Shown one piece after another: positions 16,967 to 24,431 of a DNA stretch of 42,711 nucleotides. The notes under the pieces were generated by a model that worked only from the letters and a program-made list of their open reading frames with translations, did no database searches and was not told where the DNA came from. The first letter of the stretch is position 1, and each line of letters opens with the position of its first letter. A program made the translations under genes and the position numbers. The DNA lies in contig CALLMH010000058.1 of NCBI GenBank assembly GCA_938007965.1, positions 1 to 42,711 of the forward strand, given 5' to 3'. The DNA comes from an uncultured Saprospiraceae bacterium (GTDB lineage: Bacteria; Bacteroidota; Bacteroidia; Chitinophagales; Saprospiraceae).

Positions 16967-17404
16967 ATGAAGTTTATTATATCCTTTTGCTTTTCGCTAA
17001 TCAGCTTATTATCATATAGCCAAAAGAGTATAGTTCCTGTGGACTGGTCCTTCGAAGTGATAGAAAGTGGTGATGATCTTACACTAAGAGCTACCGCAGA
17101 CATCGAAGATAAATGGGCTATCTATTCTCAGCATACTGGAGAAGGAGGCCCGATTGCACTATCATTTACTTTTGATGATCCATCCACATTGATCGGTGAG
17201 ACTGAGGAAATATCAGAACCGATAAAGGTTATGAGTAAACTATTTGAAGTAGAAGTCATAAAATTCAAAAAGCAGGCGATTTTCGAACAAAAATTCTCTA
17301 AGAAAAAAGGAATGAAAAACCTATCAGGAGAGGTAAGGTTTATGAGCTGTGACGAATCTAGATGTCTGCCACCGACAGATGTGCGATTTGATATTGAACT
17401 TTGA
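16967..17404 (+). CDS. Exported DsbD-N-like protein
   Basis: A 145-aa periplasmic protein with a signal peptide (MKFIISFCFSLISLLSYSQ) and a single copy of the DsbD N-terminal immunoglobulin-like domain (VDWSFEVIESGDDLTLRATADIEDKWAIYSQHTGEGGPIALSFTF...). It ends FMSCDESRCLPPTDVRFDIEL, with the Cys pair in CDESRC corresponding to the disulfide-exchange cysteines. It lies 125 nt upstream of the full dsbD and is clearly related to that protein's two N-terminal domains, so it probably arose by duplication and takes electrons from DsbD. Confidence 0.85.
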   Translation: MKFIISFCFSLISLLSYSQKSIVPVDWSFEVIESGDDLTLRATADIEDKWAIYSQHTGEGGPIALSFTFDDPSTLIGETEEISEPIKVMSKLFEVEVIKFKKQAIFEQKFSKKKGMKNLSGEVRFMSCDESRCLPPTDVRFDIEL

Positions 17405-17529
17405 TATACATTTTCAAGGAATATTGCATATTTTCGTTTTTTGTTTTAAATGCTAACTAACTTTTATCTGGTATTGATATGAATGACAGTTTATATTATT
17501 CATACGATATTCAGAACAAACTAACCCAA

Positions 17530-20067
17530 ATGAAATTATTACAATCCTTATTGGTACTACTAGTAATATCTACTACGTCACTAAGTGCGCAGATACTTAA
17601 GCCAGTAAAATGGAAATTCTCTACTGAAAAGATTTCTGATACAGAACATAATCTCGTATTCACTGCTGCCATTGATGATGGATGGACAGTCTACTCTCAG
17701 TTTACAGCTGATGATGGACCCGTGCCCACACTGATCACATATGAATTTAATGATGGTGCCGAAATAATCGGAAAGGGAGTCGAAACAGGTCACAAAAAAG
17801 AAGGTCTTGATAAACTGTTTGACGTAAATGTGATAAAATATCTAGCGGATGAGGATTTTGTCATCAAACAAAAAATAAAAGTTACGGATAGTAGCAAACC
17901 GATATCTGGTTACCTCACATTCATGACTTGCAATGACAAGACCTGTCTGCCGCCTACTGATATAGATTTCTCCTTTATGATTGACTCAGGAGCAAATGCA
18001 GGACAAGGTGGAAGTAATAATGCTACTGCTGATAAATCCACCTCTTCTTCTTCTCTAATTGCTTCTGACGACCAAAAGCCTGCAAAATTACTTCAACCTG
18101 TAAAGTGGGATATAAGCAAGAAAAAATTATCTGATGATGAATATGAACTCATATATAAAGCGTCCATAGATAAAGGATGGGCAGTATATTCTGTATACCA
18201 AGAAGAAGGTGGGCCGATACCTACAACGATCAACTTCGAAAATGCCGAAGGGGTAGAGCTCATAGAAAAAGCTGTGGAAGTCGGAAATAAAAAAGAGGGG
18301 TATGATAAAATGTGGAAAGATGATGTTGATAAGGTAATTAAATTCAAAAGTGGAGAAGATTATATCATTACTCAAAAAGTGAAAATAACAGATCCTTCAA
18401 AACCATTTACAGGTTACCTAAATTTCATGACTTGTGATGATACCAGATGCCTCAACCCTACTGATATAGACTTTGATTTCGGATTCGGGACTTCAGAGAA
18501 TGATGTGGCAAATTCTAATATGCCAAATTCTGAAATTGCTGGGATGAAAATAACCTCAGATGGAAAGGTAGATCAACGAATAGCTTCGATCGTGGAAACA
18601 TACGAATCACCTCTCAGTGATTGCGGTAAAACAGAGGGAGACAAAGATAGTGGTATACTTTGGTTATTGGTCGCTGGGATGTTAGGTGGATTTGCGGCAT
18701 TATTGACGCCGTGTGTATTCCCTATGATTCCTATTACTGTCAGTTTCTTCACGAAGGATACAAAGAGAAAAGGATGGATGAACGGGTTGATATACGGTGC
18801 ATCTATCATAGTAATATATGTAGTATTGGGATTGATCATTACGATTACATTAGGTCCTGAAGCACTACAAGCACTATCTACTAACTGGATTGCCAATACA
18901 GCATTCTTTCTTATATTTTTATTCTTCGCGGGATCATTTTTCGGGTATTATGAATTGACCTTACCTAGTTCTTGGTCTACGAAAAGTGATCAGATGGCGG
19001 ATAAAGGTGGTCTGATTGGTATATTTTTTATGGCAGCGACTTTGGCATTGGTTTCATTTTCATGTACTGGTCCTATAGTAGGGTCAGCACTAGTAGCGGC
19101 CGCCAAAGGTGGATTCGTAGGTCCATTGGTAGTAATGTTTGGTTTTTCATTTGCACTTGCTCTACCTTTTGGTTTATTTGCAGCTTTTCCAGCATGGCTT
19201 AATTCATTACCGAGATCTGGAGGATGGATGAATAGTGTGAAAGTGGTATTGGGTTTCTTAGAAGTTGGATTCGCATTCAAGTTTCTTTCTACGGCTGACT
19301 TGACACAACACTGGGGCATCTTGAAGTATGAGACTTTTATGTTTATACTCGTTACTGTGTGTCTATTGATCGCAGCGTATCTATTTGGATTCATAAGCTT
19401 TCCCCATGATAGTCCTATCAAAAAACTTAGTGTGCCAAGAAAGGCACTTGCTGGAGCATTTACAGCACTAGCTATTTACCTAGGTTTTGGATTCTCAGTC
19501 AATGAAGATACGGGCATCTATAACTCACTCTGGCTTACGAGTGGTTTCTCACCTCCTGTAATGTATAATATGTTCTTAGATAAAGGAGAAGTAGATCCAG
19601 AAATCAAAAAAAGATTTCCTTCATTTACTAAATGTGCAAACAATATAGACTGCTTCAAAGACTATTACGAAGGTCTAGCATACGCTAAAGAAGTAAATAA
19701 ACCAGTCTTTCTTGATTTCACAGGACATGGATGTCAGAACTGTAGAAGGACAGAAGATAATATATGGGTAGACGATAAAGTTAGAAAGACACTAAATGAT
19801 GATGTAGTGCTGGTATCCCTATATACAGATGACAAAGAAAAGCTCGAAGAGAAATTGGTTTCGGTTAGAGAAAACACAAGACTTAGAAACGTAGGACTAA
19901 AATGGGCAGACTTTCAAGTAGTGAATTTCGCACAGAATAGTCAGCCTTTATATATCATGATGACAAATGATGAAAAAGTAATCACCCACCCAAGAGGTTA
20001 TGAGGGAGGAATAAAAGGTTATCAAGACTATCTAGATTGTGGATTAGACTATTACAATAGTAAATAA
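17530..20067 (+). CDS. dsbD: Thiol:disulfide interchange protein DsbD, with duplicated N-terminal domain
   Basis: About 845 aa. Signal peptide MKLLQSLLVLLVISTTSLSAQ; two tandem DsbD-N domains (about 22-155 and 180-330, each ending in a FMTCND.TCLPPT- or FMTCDDTRCLNPT-type Cys pair); an eight-helix transmembrane electron-carrier domain (about 375-640) with cysteines in TPCVFPMIPI (about 393) and SFSCTGPIVG (about 511); and a thioredoxin-like C-terminal domain with GHGCQNC (about 735-738). It moves reductant from the cytosol to periplasmic thiols, for example for cytochrome c maturation. The usual protein has one N-domain; here there are two. The frame is open from 17479, but the signal peptide places the start at ATG 17530. 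Confidence 0.93.
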   Translation: MKLLQSLLVLLVISTTSLSAQILKPVKWKFSTEKISDTEHNLVFTAAIDDGWTVYSQFTADDGPVPTLITYEFNDGAEIIGKGVETGHKKEGLDKLFDVNVIKYLADEDFVIKQKIKVTDSSKPISGYLTFMTCNDKTCLPPTDIDFSFMIDSGANAGQGGSNNATADKSTSSSSLIASDDQKPAKLLQPVKWDISKKKLSDDEYELIYKASIDKGWAVYSVYQEEGGPIPTTINFENAEGVELIEKAVEVGNKKEGYDKMWKDDVDKVIKFKSGEDYIITQKVKITDPSKPFTGYLNFMTCDDTRCLNPTDIDFDFGFGTSENDVANSNMPNSEIAGMKITSDGKVDQRIASIVETYESPLSDCGKTEGDKDSGILWLLVAGMLGGFAALLTPCVFPMIPITVSFFTKDTKRKGWMNGLIYGASIIVIYVVLGLIITITLGPEALQALSTNWIANTAFFLIFLFFAGSFFGYYELTLPSSWSTKSDQMADKGGLIGIFFMAATLALVSFSCTGPIVGSALVAAAKGGFVGPLVVMFGFSFALALPFGLFAAFPAWLNSLPRSGGWMNSVKVVLGFLEVGFAFKFLSTADLTQHWGILKYETFMFILVTVCLLIAAYLFGFISFPHDSPIKKLSVPRKALAGAFTALAIYLGFGFSVNEDTGIYNSLWLTSGFSPPVMYNMFLDKGEVDPEIKKRFPSFTKCANNIDCFKDYYEGLAYAKEVNKPVFLDFTGHGCQNCRRTEDNIWVDDKVRKTLNDDVVLVSLYTDDKEKLEEKLVSVRENTRLRNVGLKWADFQVVNFAQNSQPLYIMMTNDEKVITHPRGYEGGIKGYQDYLDCGLDYYNSK

Positions 20068-20105
20068 TTGCGAGCCTGGCCCAGCGATATCCTTTAATGG
20101 TATAC

Positions 20106-20138
20106 GCCCTCATAAGTTGATCCTTGTGAGGGCTTTTT
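20106..20138 (+). terminator. Terminator of dsbD
   Basis: GCCCTCAtAAG (20106-20116) pairs with CTTgTGAGGGC (20123-20133) and is followed by T5. Confidence 0.9.
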
Positions 20139-20338
20139 ATTTAGAATGGGACTCGGGATGTATACAGGCTCTATAGTTTTCTTGCATTCAAAACTATATA
20201 AACATAGCACATCGACAACTCAACCTAAAAATGTGTACAGTTGATAGCGAAAACAACTATCAAAAATGAACAAATAATCAATATTTGATCGTAAATATGA
20301 ACAACATTACAGATTTATTAAATATTACTGAATAATAG

Positions 20339-20369
20339 TTGCGTATATTATATTATCGTTCTATATTTG
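20339..20369 (+). promoter_or_regulatory. Bacteroidota-type promoter of the tRNA-like/repeat locus
   Basis: TTG (20339-20341), a 20-nt spacer and TATATTTG (20362-20369) match the -33 TTG/-7 TAnnTTTG pattern. It reads rightwards into the repeat and tRNA-like region; no protein gene lies downstream on this strand for 6 kb. Confidence 0.65.
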
Positions 20370-20414
20370 TATTATCAAATTACCGAAAGCGGTTTTGCAG
20401 TTATGTTAACTGTT

Positions 20415-20465
20415 GATCATTGACAAAAACATAATATCATTGTGAGGTGATGAAATTGGCAGACA
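20415..20465 (+). repeat. 51-bp direct repeat, copy 1 (carries a tRNA 5' half)
   Basis: Identical over 51 bp to 20545-20595. Its last 25 bases (20441-20465) are the acceptor 5' strand and D-arm of a class-II tRNA. Immediately after it the sequence leaves the tRNA pattern of copy 2 and enters a palindrome (TTTTTGCAAAAA) and the first hairpin module, so this copy is a broken tRNA gene or one interrupted by the module. Confidence 0.9.
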
Positions 20466-20487
20466 AGCGTTTTTGCAAAAAGCGCGT

Positions 20488-20531
20488 ACCGTTTCAGTGT
20501 AGCGAATTCAAAGAAATCGCGGGCTGAAACC
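20488..20531 (+). repeat. Hairpin module, copy 1
   Basis: ACC, then outer stem GTTTCAG/CTGAAAC (20491-20497 with 20524-20530), an internal loop TGTA/GGG, inner stem GCGA/TCGC (20502-20505 with 20517-20520). It shares the layout ACC-stem-TGTAG-stem-CGGGCT with copies 2 and 3 but has different stem sequences. It is preceded by a palindromic hairpin (about 20467-20486). Confidence 0.75.
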
Positions 20532-20544
20532 TGATTCAATTTCA

Positions 20545-20595
20545 GATCATTGACAAAAACATAATATCATTGTGAGGTGATGAAATTGGCAGACA
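20545..20595 (+). repeat. 51-bp direct repeat, copy 2
   Basis: Perfect second copy, 130 bp after the first; its 3' half is the beginning of the complete tRNA-like gene at 20571. Confidence 0.9.
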
Positions 20596-20731
20596 TGCCC
20601 TCCTGTCTCGGGGGTGGAGAGTTCGCGATAAACATTAGATAAGGGTTGACCACATAAGCTTTTCCCAATTCTTAAAAGATAATTGTCTAATAGCTAAGCG
20701 CTCCGTGGAGGTTCGAATCCTTCTCTCACAG
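20571..20731 (+). tRNA. Class-II tRNA-like gene, Leu-type body with GUC anticodon and an insertion
   Basis: Acceptor stem TGTGAGG/TCTCACA (20571-20577 with 20724-20730), T8, D-arm ATG..AATTGGCAGA..CAT, anticodon stem CCCTC/GGGGG around the loop CTGTCTC, T-arm GGAGG-TTCGAAT-CCTTC (20707-20723), unpaired G73 (20731), no encoded CCA. The D-arm is the tRNA-Leu type, and the variable arm GGAG...CTCC makes it class II. The anticodon would be GUC (20605-20607, Asp) with U37, which is very unusual. About 69 extra nt sit in the variable arm between two GCG triplets and fold on ATTAGATAA/TTGTCTAAT. G73 and GUC are Asp identity bases; A73 required for Leu is missing. It may be a tRNA-derived or decayed gene. 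Confidence 0.6.
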
Positions 20732-20738
20732 CTATTTA

Positions 20739-20859
20739 CTTTCATAAAATTCATTTTATGAAAGTAAAACCGAGCGAGTGTAGAAATTCATAAAGAATTT
20801 CGGGCTTGCGACCTTTTCGTAGAAATCATTTTATGAAAGTAAACTCATAAAATTCATTT
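20739..20859 (+). repeat. Hairpin module, copy 2, with its leading perfect hairpin
   Basis: A 12-bp or longer perfect stem (ACTTTCATAAAA/TTTTATGAAAGT, loop TTCA, from about 20738 to 20766) leads into ACC, outer stem GCGAG/CTTGC, TGTA/GGG internal loop and inner stem GAAATTC/GAATTTC around ATAAA (to about 20813). A half copy of the leading hairpin (TTTTATGAAAGTAAA) follows near 20831-20845. The module is repeated almost exactly in copy 3. Confidence 0.8.
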
Positions 20860-20920
20860 TATGAAAGTAAAACCGAGCGAGTGTAGAAATTCATAAAGAA
20901 TTTCGGGCTTGCGACCTCTT
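20848..20920 (+). repeat. Hairpin module, copy 3, near-perfect direct repeat of copy 2
   Basis: About 72 bases, from TCATAAAATTC through GGGCTTGCGACCT, repeat copy 2 without visible change, including the leading hairpin and the GTAG-inner stem-CGGGCT core. Recent duplication. Confidence 0.85.
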
Positions 20921-20949
20921 CAAAAGTAAATTCCCTAAATTATTATTCC

Positions 20950-20976
20950 AGCGGTACTCTTAGCTACCGCTTATTT
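20950..20976. terminator. Bidirectional terminator-like hairpin
   Basis: AGCGGTA (20950-20956) pairs with TACCGCT (20965-20971), loop of 8, followed by TATTTAA. It sits between the plus-strand repeat transcript and the minus-strand trpF-like gene, and could end both. Confidence 0.6.
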
Positions 20977-21541
20977 AATCAAACAGCTCTTCCAGCACCT
21001 CATCCAAATCATCAAACGATTTGTAACCTACTTTTTCTTCGTCTCCGCCTTTGAGTATTATACCAGCCACTCCAAAAGAATCAATCTTAGCCAAATCTTT
21101 TGCTTTAAATATACCATCTAGATATACTTCTTTTTCTTTACAGATTTTTTTGATTTGAGAGATTTCTTCAACGGTAAGTTGATTGACTGCTTTAGAGAGA
21201 GTCAGTATTAATTTTTCATCATCGTTCCATCCTTCATTGAGGGTACATATACGAAAGATATTCTTGATACTTGGCTTAAGTTCTGATTTATCGATGAATG
21301 GACCAATCACAACACTGCTGATTTCTAACTCCGACAACCCTTCAATATTAGGAACAGTCAGGCCTTCATATTTTATGGCTGTCTCAGGTCCTTCTACCCA
21401 ATCTATGATCTCTTTAAGTTTATCTACAGAGAGGCTTTTTTCTATGCTGGGATCTATATTGTAACACATCATGTCTACTCCCCACGCAGCAAAATATCGG
21501 GCATCTGTAAGATTCGTAATATCTGTAGCTATGATCTTCAT
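20975..21541 (-). CDS. TrpF-like (phosphoribosylanthranilate isomerase-like) barrel protein, catalytic Cys missing
   Basis: A 188-aa beta/alpha-barrel protein. The start, MKIIATDITNLTDARYFAAWGVDMMCYNIDP, aligns with the TrpF start (MKIKICGITNxEDAxxAxxxGAD). The segment VAGIILKGGDEEKVGYKSFDDL resembles the phosphate-binding C-terminal end. The catalytic Cys of 'KICGIT' is replaced (ATDIT), and the middle of the barrel is shorter than usual (a TrpF has about 205 aa). It is therefore probably not a working isomerase, or acts on something else. Its ATG directly abuts the stop of trpS, so the two are expressed together. Confidence 0.65.
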   Translation of the reverse strand: MKIIATDITNLTDARYFAAWGVDMMCYNIDPSIEKSLSVDKLKEIIDWVEGPETAIKYEGLTVPNIEGLSELEISSVVIGPFIDKSELKPSIKNIFRICTLNEGWNDDEKLILTLSKAVNQLTVEEISQIKKICKEKEVYLDGIFKAKDLAKIDSFGVAGIILKGGDEEKVGYKSFDDLDEVLEELFD

Positions 21542-22558
21542 TTAGAATTTTACATTTAATAATCCTACTAAATCTTTTACTTCTCTTAGTGTCTCTTGCG
21601 CTTTTTTCCGGATCTCGGAGGAACTAGCCTTTATCTGATCTTTGAGTGCTCTTTTATCTTGGAGGATGATTTCTTTATTTTCTTTGAATTGATCAGTCAT
21701 TTTCACGATTGCTTCCGCGACCGTAACTTTCAGGTCCCCATACCTCAGATTTCCGTCTTTATATGCGTCCATGAGTTGAGCATGGTTTTCTAGATCTCCT
21801 GCAGCCTTTATAAGTCTGAATAGGTTTTCGACACCTGGACTCATTGCATCCGTTTGTTCTCCTGTGTCGGTAACTGCAGATTTTATTTGTTTAGTTATTC
21901 TTTTGGCATCACCAAATACAGATATATAATGTTTTTCGCCAGCTGACTTACTCATTTTGCGCATGGGGTCTGCGGTAGACATAATCTTAGGTGTCTCCGT
22001 ATATAGACCTTGTGGCAGTACAAAATATTCTTTACCTACTTGATGATTAAACTTGCCAGCTATGTTTCGAGATAGCTCTAAGTGTTGTTCTTGATCCTTA
22101 CCTACGGGTACATAATCAGCTTTATATATAAGTATATCAGCGGTCTGCAATACAGGATAGTCTAATAGTCCCACGGATATAAATTTGTTTGACTTTTCTT
22201 CTTCTTGTTTTTGGGATTTATCTTTGAATTGTGTCATTCTCATAAGTTCTCCAACTCCACAGAAACAATTAAATATCCATCCCAATTCTGAATGTTCGGG
22301 CACCAATGATTGGATAAAAAGGTTCCGAGGTTTTACACCTACCGCAGCTAAATTTATTATTATATCCCATGTATTGACGCGCAATTTTTTGACATCGTAA
22401 GGCATCGTCATGGCATGATAGTCGACTACACCATAAATACAATCATAATCATCTTGAAGATCTACCCAGTTCTTCACAGCTCCAAAATAATTACCCAGGT
22501 GCATATCTCCTGTAGGTTGGATGCAAGACAAGACGGTTTTCTTATTTGTACTACTCAT
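21542..22558 (-). CDS. trpS: Tryptophanyl-tRNA synthetase
   Basis: A 338-aa class I aminoacyl-tRNA synthetase that charges tRNA-Trp. Signature sequences: CIQPTGDMHLGNYFGAVKNW (HIGH-like motif HLGN, about 20-23), FNCFCGVGELMRMTQFKDKSQK, VPVGKDQEQHLELSRNIA and the KMSKS loop PMRKMSKSAG (about 198-204). Normal length. Followed at once by the TrpF-like gene; a T-box or other leader regulation is not visible in the 227 bases upstream. Confidence 0.96.
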   Translation of the reverse strand: MSSTNKKTVLSCIQPTGDMHLGNYFGAVKNWVDLQDDYDCIYGVVDYHAMTMPYDVKKLRVNTWDIIINLAAVGVKPRNLFIQSLVPEHSELGWIFNCFCGVGELMRMTQFKDKSQKQEEEKSNKFISVGLLDYPVLQTADILIYKADYVPVGKDQEQHLELSRNIAGKFNHQVGKEYFVLPQGLYTETPKIMSTADPMRKMSKSAGEKHYISVFGDAKRITKQIKSAVTDTGEQTDAMSPGVENLFRLIKAAGDLENHAQLMDAYKDGNLRYGDLKVTVAEAIVKMTDQFKENKEIILQDKRALKDQIKASSSEIRKKAQETLREVKDLVGLLNVKF

Positions 22559-22785
22559 ATATTGAGATTAATTTGATAGTGCAAAGATATATTTTTAGCG
22601 CTTAAAATGAGGCGCTAGATCAAAAGGATAAAAGTGCAATAATCAATCCAATGATTAGGGATATTCCGAAATACAGAATATCTTATTATTCACTAGACTA
22701 TGACAAAGACGATAAATTAATACGACCTCTTTTATACTTTGTAAATGTTTTAGAAGAATCGACTATCAAGTAAGTGCTATACGAA

Positions 22786-23553
22786 TTATATATTTTTTGC
22801 ACCTACTCGGTCGACCAGCTTTTGTAAGAATGGACTAGCAAAAATAAAGTTGTGTAGTTCTTCATTATCAGATTGTAGAACTTGATCTTTATCCCCTTTC
22901 CAGGCCAGTTTACCTTGATGAAGAAGGCAGATATTCTCTCCTATCTCCATCACGGAATTCATATCGTGTGTGTTGATTATTGTTGTGATGTTGTTGTCAT
23001 CAGTAATATCAGAGATCAGTTCGTCTATAGTAATAGATGTCTTGGGGTCTAGACCAGAGTTAGGTTCATCACAAAACAGATACTTTGGGTTCAACACGAT
23101 AGAACGTGCTATTCCTACTCTTTTTTGCATACCGCCACTGATCTCAGACGGGAACTTAGTATTGATTCCTTCCATGCTTACCCTTTCTAGCACTTCATTT
23201 ACCCTTGATTTTTTTTCTTTTAATGTCATCTTGGTAAACATGTCCATGGGAAACCGGATATTTTCTTCTATGGTCATACTATCAAATAGTGCATTGCCTT
23301 GAAACAGCATACCCACTTCCATGCGGAGTTCTCTGATCTGCTTTTTGTCTAGTGCGCTAAAATCACGATCATTGTACCATACCTTGCCTGATGTCGGAGC
23401 AAATAGTCCAACTAGAATTTTTAATAATACAGTTTTTCCAGCGCCACTTCGTCCTATTATAAGGTTGGTTTTTCCTGCCTCGAAGGTAAAATCGACCCCT
23501 TTAAGTACCTCTTGATCTCCGAAAGATTTTCTTATGTTTTCTGCTCTTATCAT
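22786..23553 (-). CDS. MlaF-like ABC transporter ATP-binding protein
   Basis: A 255-aa ATPase: Walker A GRSGAGKT (about 35-42), Q-loop MLFQGNALFDSMTIEENI (the 'F.ALFDSMTVxENV' form typical of MlaF), signature SGGMQKRVGIAR, Walker B YLFCDEPNSGLDP and switch His in INTHDM. It works with the MlaE-type permease immediately upstream to move phospholipids between membranes; an MCE substrate-binding partner and outer-membrane parts are not in this window. Its start overlaps the permease stop by 4 nt, so the two are coupled. Confidence 0.9.
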   Translation of the reverse strand: MIRAENIRKSFGDQEVLKGVDFTFEAGKTNLIIGRSGAGKTVLLKILVGLFAPTSGKVWYNDRDFSALDKKQIRELRMEVGMLFQGNALFDSMTIEENIRFPMDMFTKMTLKEKKSRVNEVLERVSMEGINTKFPSEISGGMQKRVGIARSIVLNPKYLFCDEPNSGLDPKTSITIDELISDITDDNNITTIINTHDMNSVMEIGENICLLHQGKLAWKGDKDQVLQSDNEELHNFIFASPFLQKLVDRVGAKNI

Positions 23554-24296
23554 GTCAATATCAATGCTATAATATAATCGGCTACTAGGATCAATATGAT
23601 ACTGTATACCACAGCTCTCGTACTTGCTTCACCCAATTCTATACTTCCTCCTTTTACGAAGTATCCTTGATAACAGCTGACTGATGTCAGTATGATGGCA
23701 AATGTAGCTGCCTTCACCAACATGATGAATATATTATGTGGCTCAAAGAACAATCTCAATCCAGTAATATAATCATTGTGCGAAAATAGACCTAATGGTA
23801 CACTCGCTAGATATCCACCTGCGATACCTACGAATGCAGAGACGACTACCAATAGAGGGATCATCACTAATGCCGCAAGCACCTTGGGCATAACCAAGTA
23901 TGCACTTGTATTTACACCCATAATATCCATCGCGTCGATATGTTCTTTTTGCCGCATACCACCAATCTCTGCTGCCATATTAGATCCTACTTTTCCAGCA
24001 AGAATAATACACGAGAATGTAGGAGACAACTCGATAATCATCATATCTCTTACAATATATCCAATAAATGAAGTCGGAATGAACTGACCATCCATCTGAT
24101 AATAAAACTGAGTTACCGTAACTGCTCCTAGGAAAATGGATATTAGAAAAATAATGGGCAATGATCCAAGACCTATATCAAACATCTGTCTGACGAGCTC
24201 TTTGTAATACATACCTAAGTTTTCTGGTCTGCGATATATCTGACGCTGCCAGTCCATAAACTTTCCAAAATGAAATAATAGACTTAATGGATTCAT
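23550..24296 (-). CDS. MlaE-like ABC transporter permease
   Basis: A 248-aa permease with about five helices and the MlaE-family segments LGAVTVTQFYYQ, ELSPTFSCIILAGKVGSNMAAEIGGMRQKEHIDAMDIMGVNTSAYLVMPKVLA and VKGGSIELGEASTRAVVYS. It forms the membrane part of a lipid transporter with the ATPase encoded directly downstream. The EIGGMRQKEHIDAMDIMG loop is the coupling region that touches the ATPase. Normal length. Confidence 0.92.
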   Translation of the reverse strand: MNPLSLLFHFGKFMDWQRQIYRRPENLGMYYKELVRQMFDIGLGSLPIIFLISIFLGAVTVTQFYYQMDGQFIPTSFIGYIVRDMMIIELSPTFSCIILAGKVGSNMAAEIGGMRQKEHIDAMDIMGVNTSAYLVMPKVLAALVMIPLLVVVSAFVGIAGGYLASVPLGLFSHNDYITGLRLFFEPHNIFIMLVKAATFAIILTSVSCYQGYFVKGGSIELGEASTRAVVYSIILILVADYIIALILT

Positions 24297-24431
24297 TAAT
24301 TGTTGTTAGTTCTTGACTACAAAGATATTCAAAACTATGAAGTCGCGGAATTGTTTGGTCTTATCTTCTAAAATAGTAGATATTGTAGCAGATATTTTGT
24401 CATTTTATCTGCAAAAGACTAATCATCCTCT

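Larger units (their letters stand above)
20068..20974. other. Non-coding locus with promoter, tRNA-like gene and repeats
   Basis: 907 bases without a protein gene. In order: the dsbD terminator, a 7-bp inverted repeat (TTGATAG/CTATCAA, 20241-20263), a Bacteroidota promoter (20339-20369), an ACCGaaagCGGT hairpin just after the expected start site, two copies of a 51-bp repeat, a tRNA-like gene, three hairpin modules and a final bidirectional hairpin. Each is listed separately. Confidence 0.8.

Noticed and set aside
20571-20731. tmRNA as an explanation for the long tRNA-like gene
   Set aside because: The D-arm and anticodon arm are complete, the acceptor lacks the alanine G-U identity pair, and there is no tag reading frame.
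20739-20920. CRISPR array for the repeats at 20.7-20.9 kb
   Set aside because: Only two near-identical 72-bp units with long internal hairpins, irregular spacing and no cas genes.
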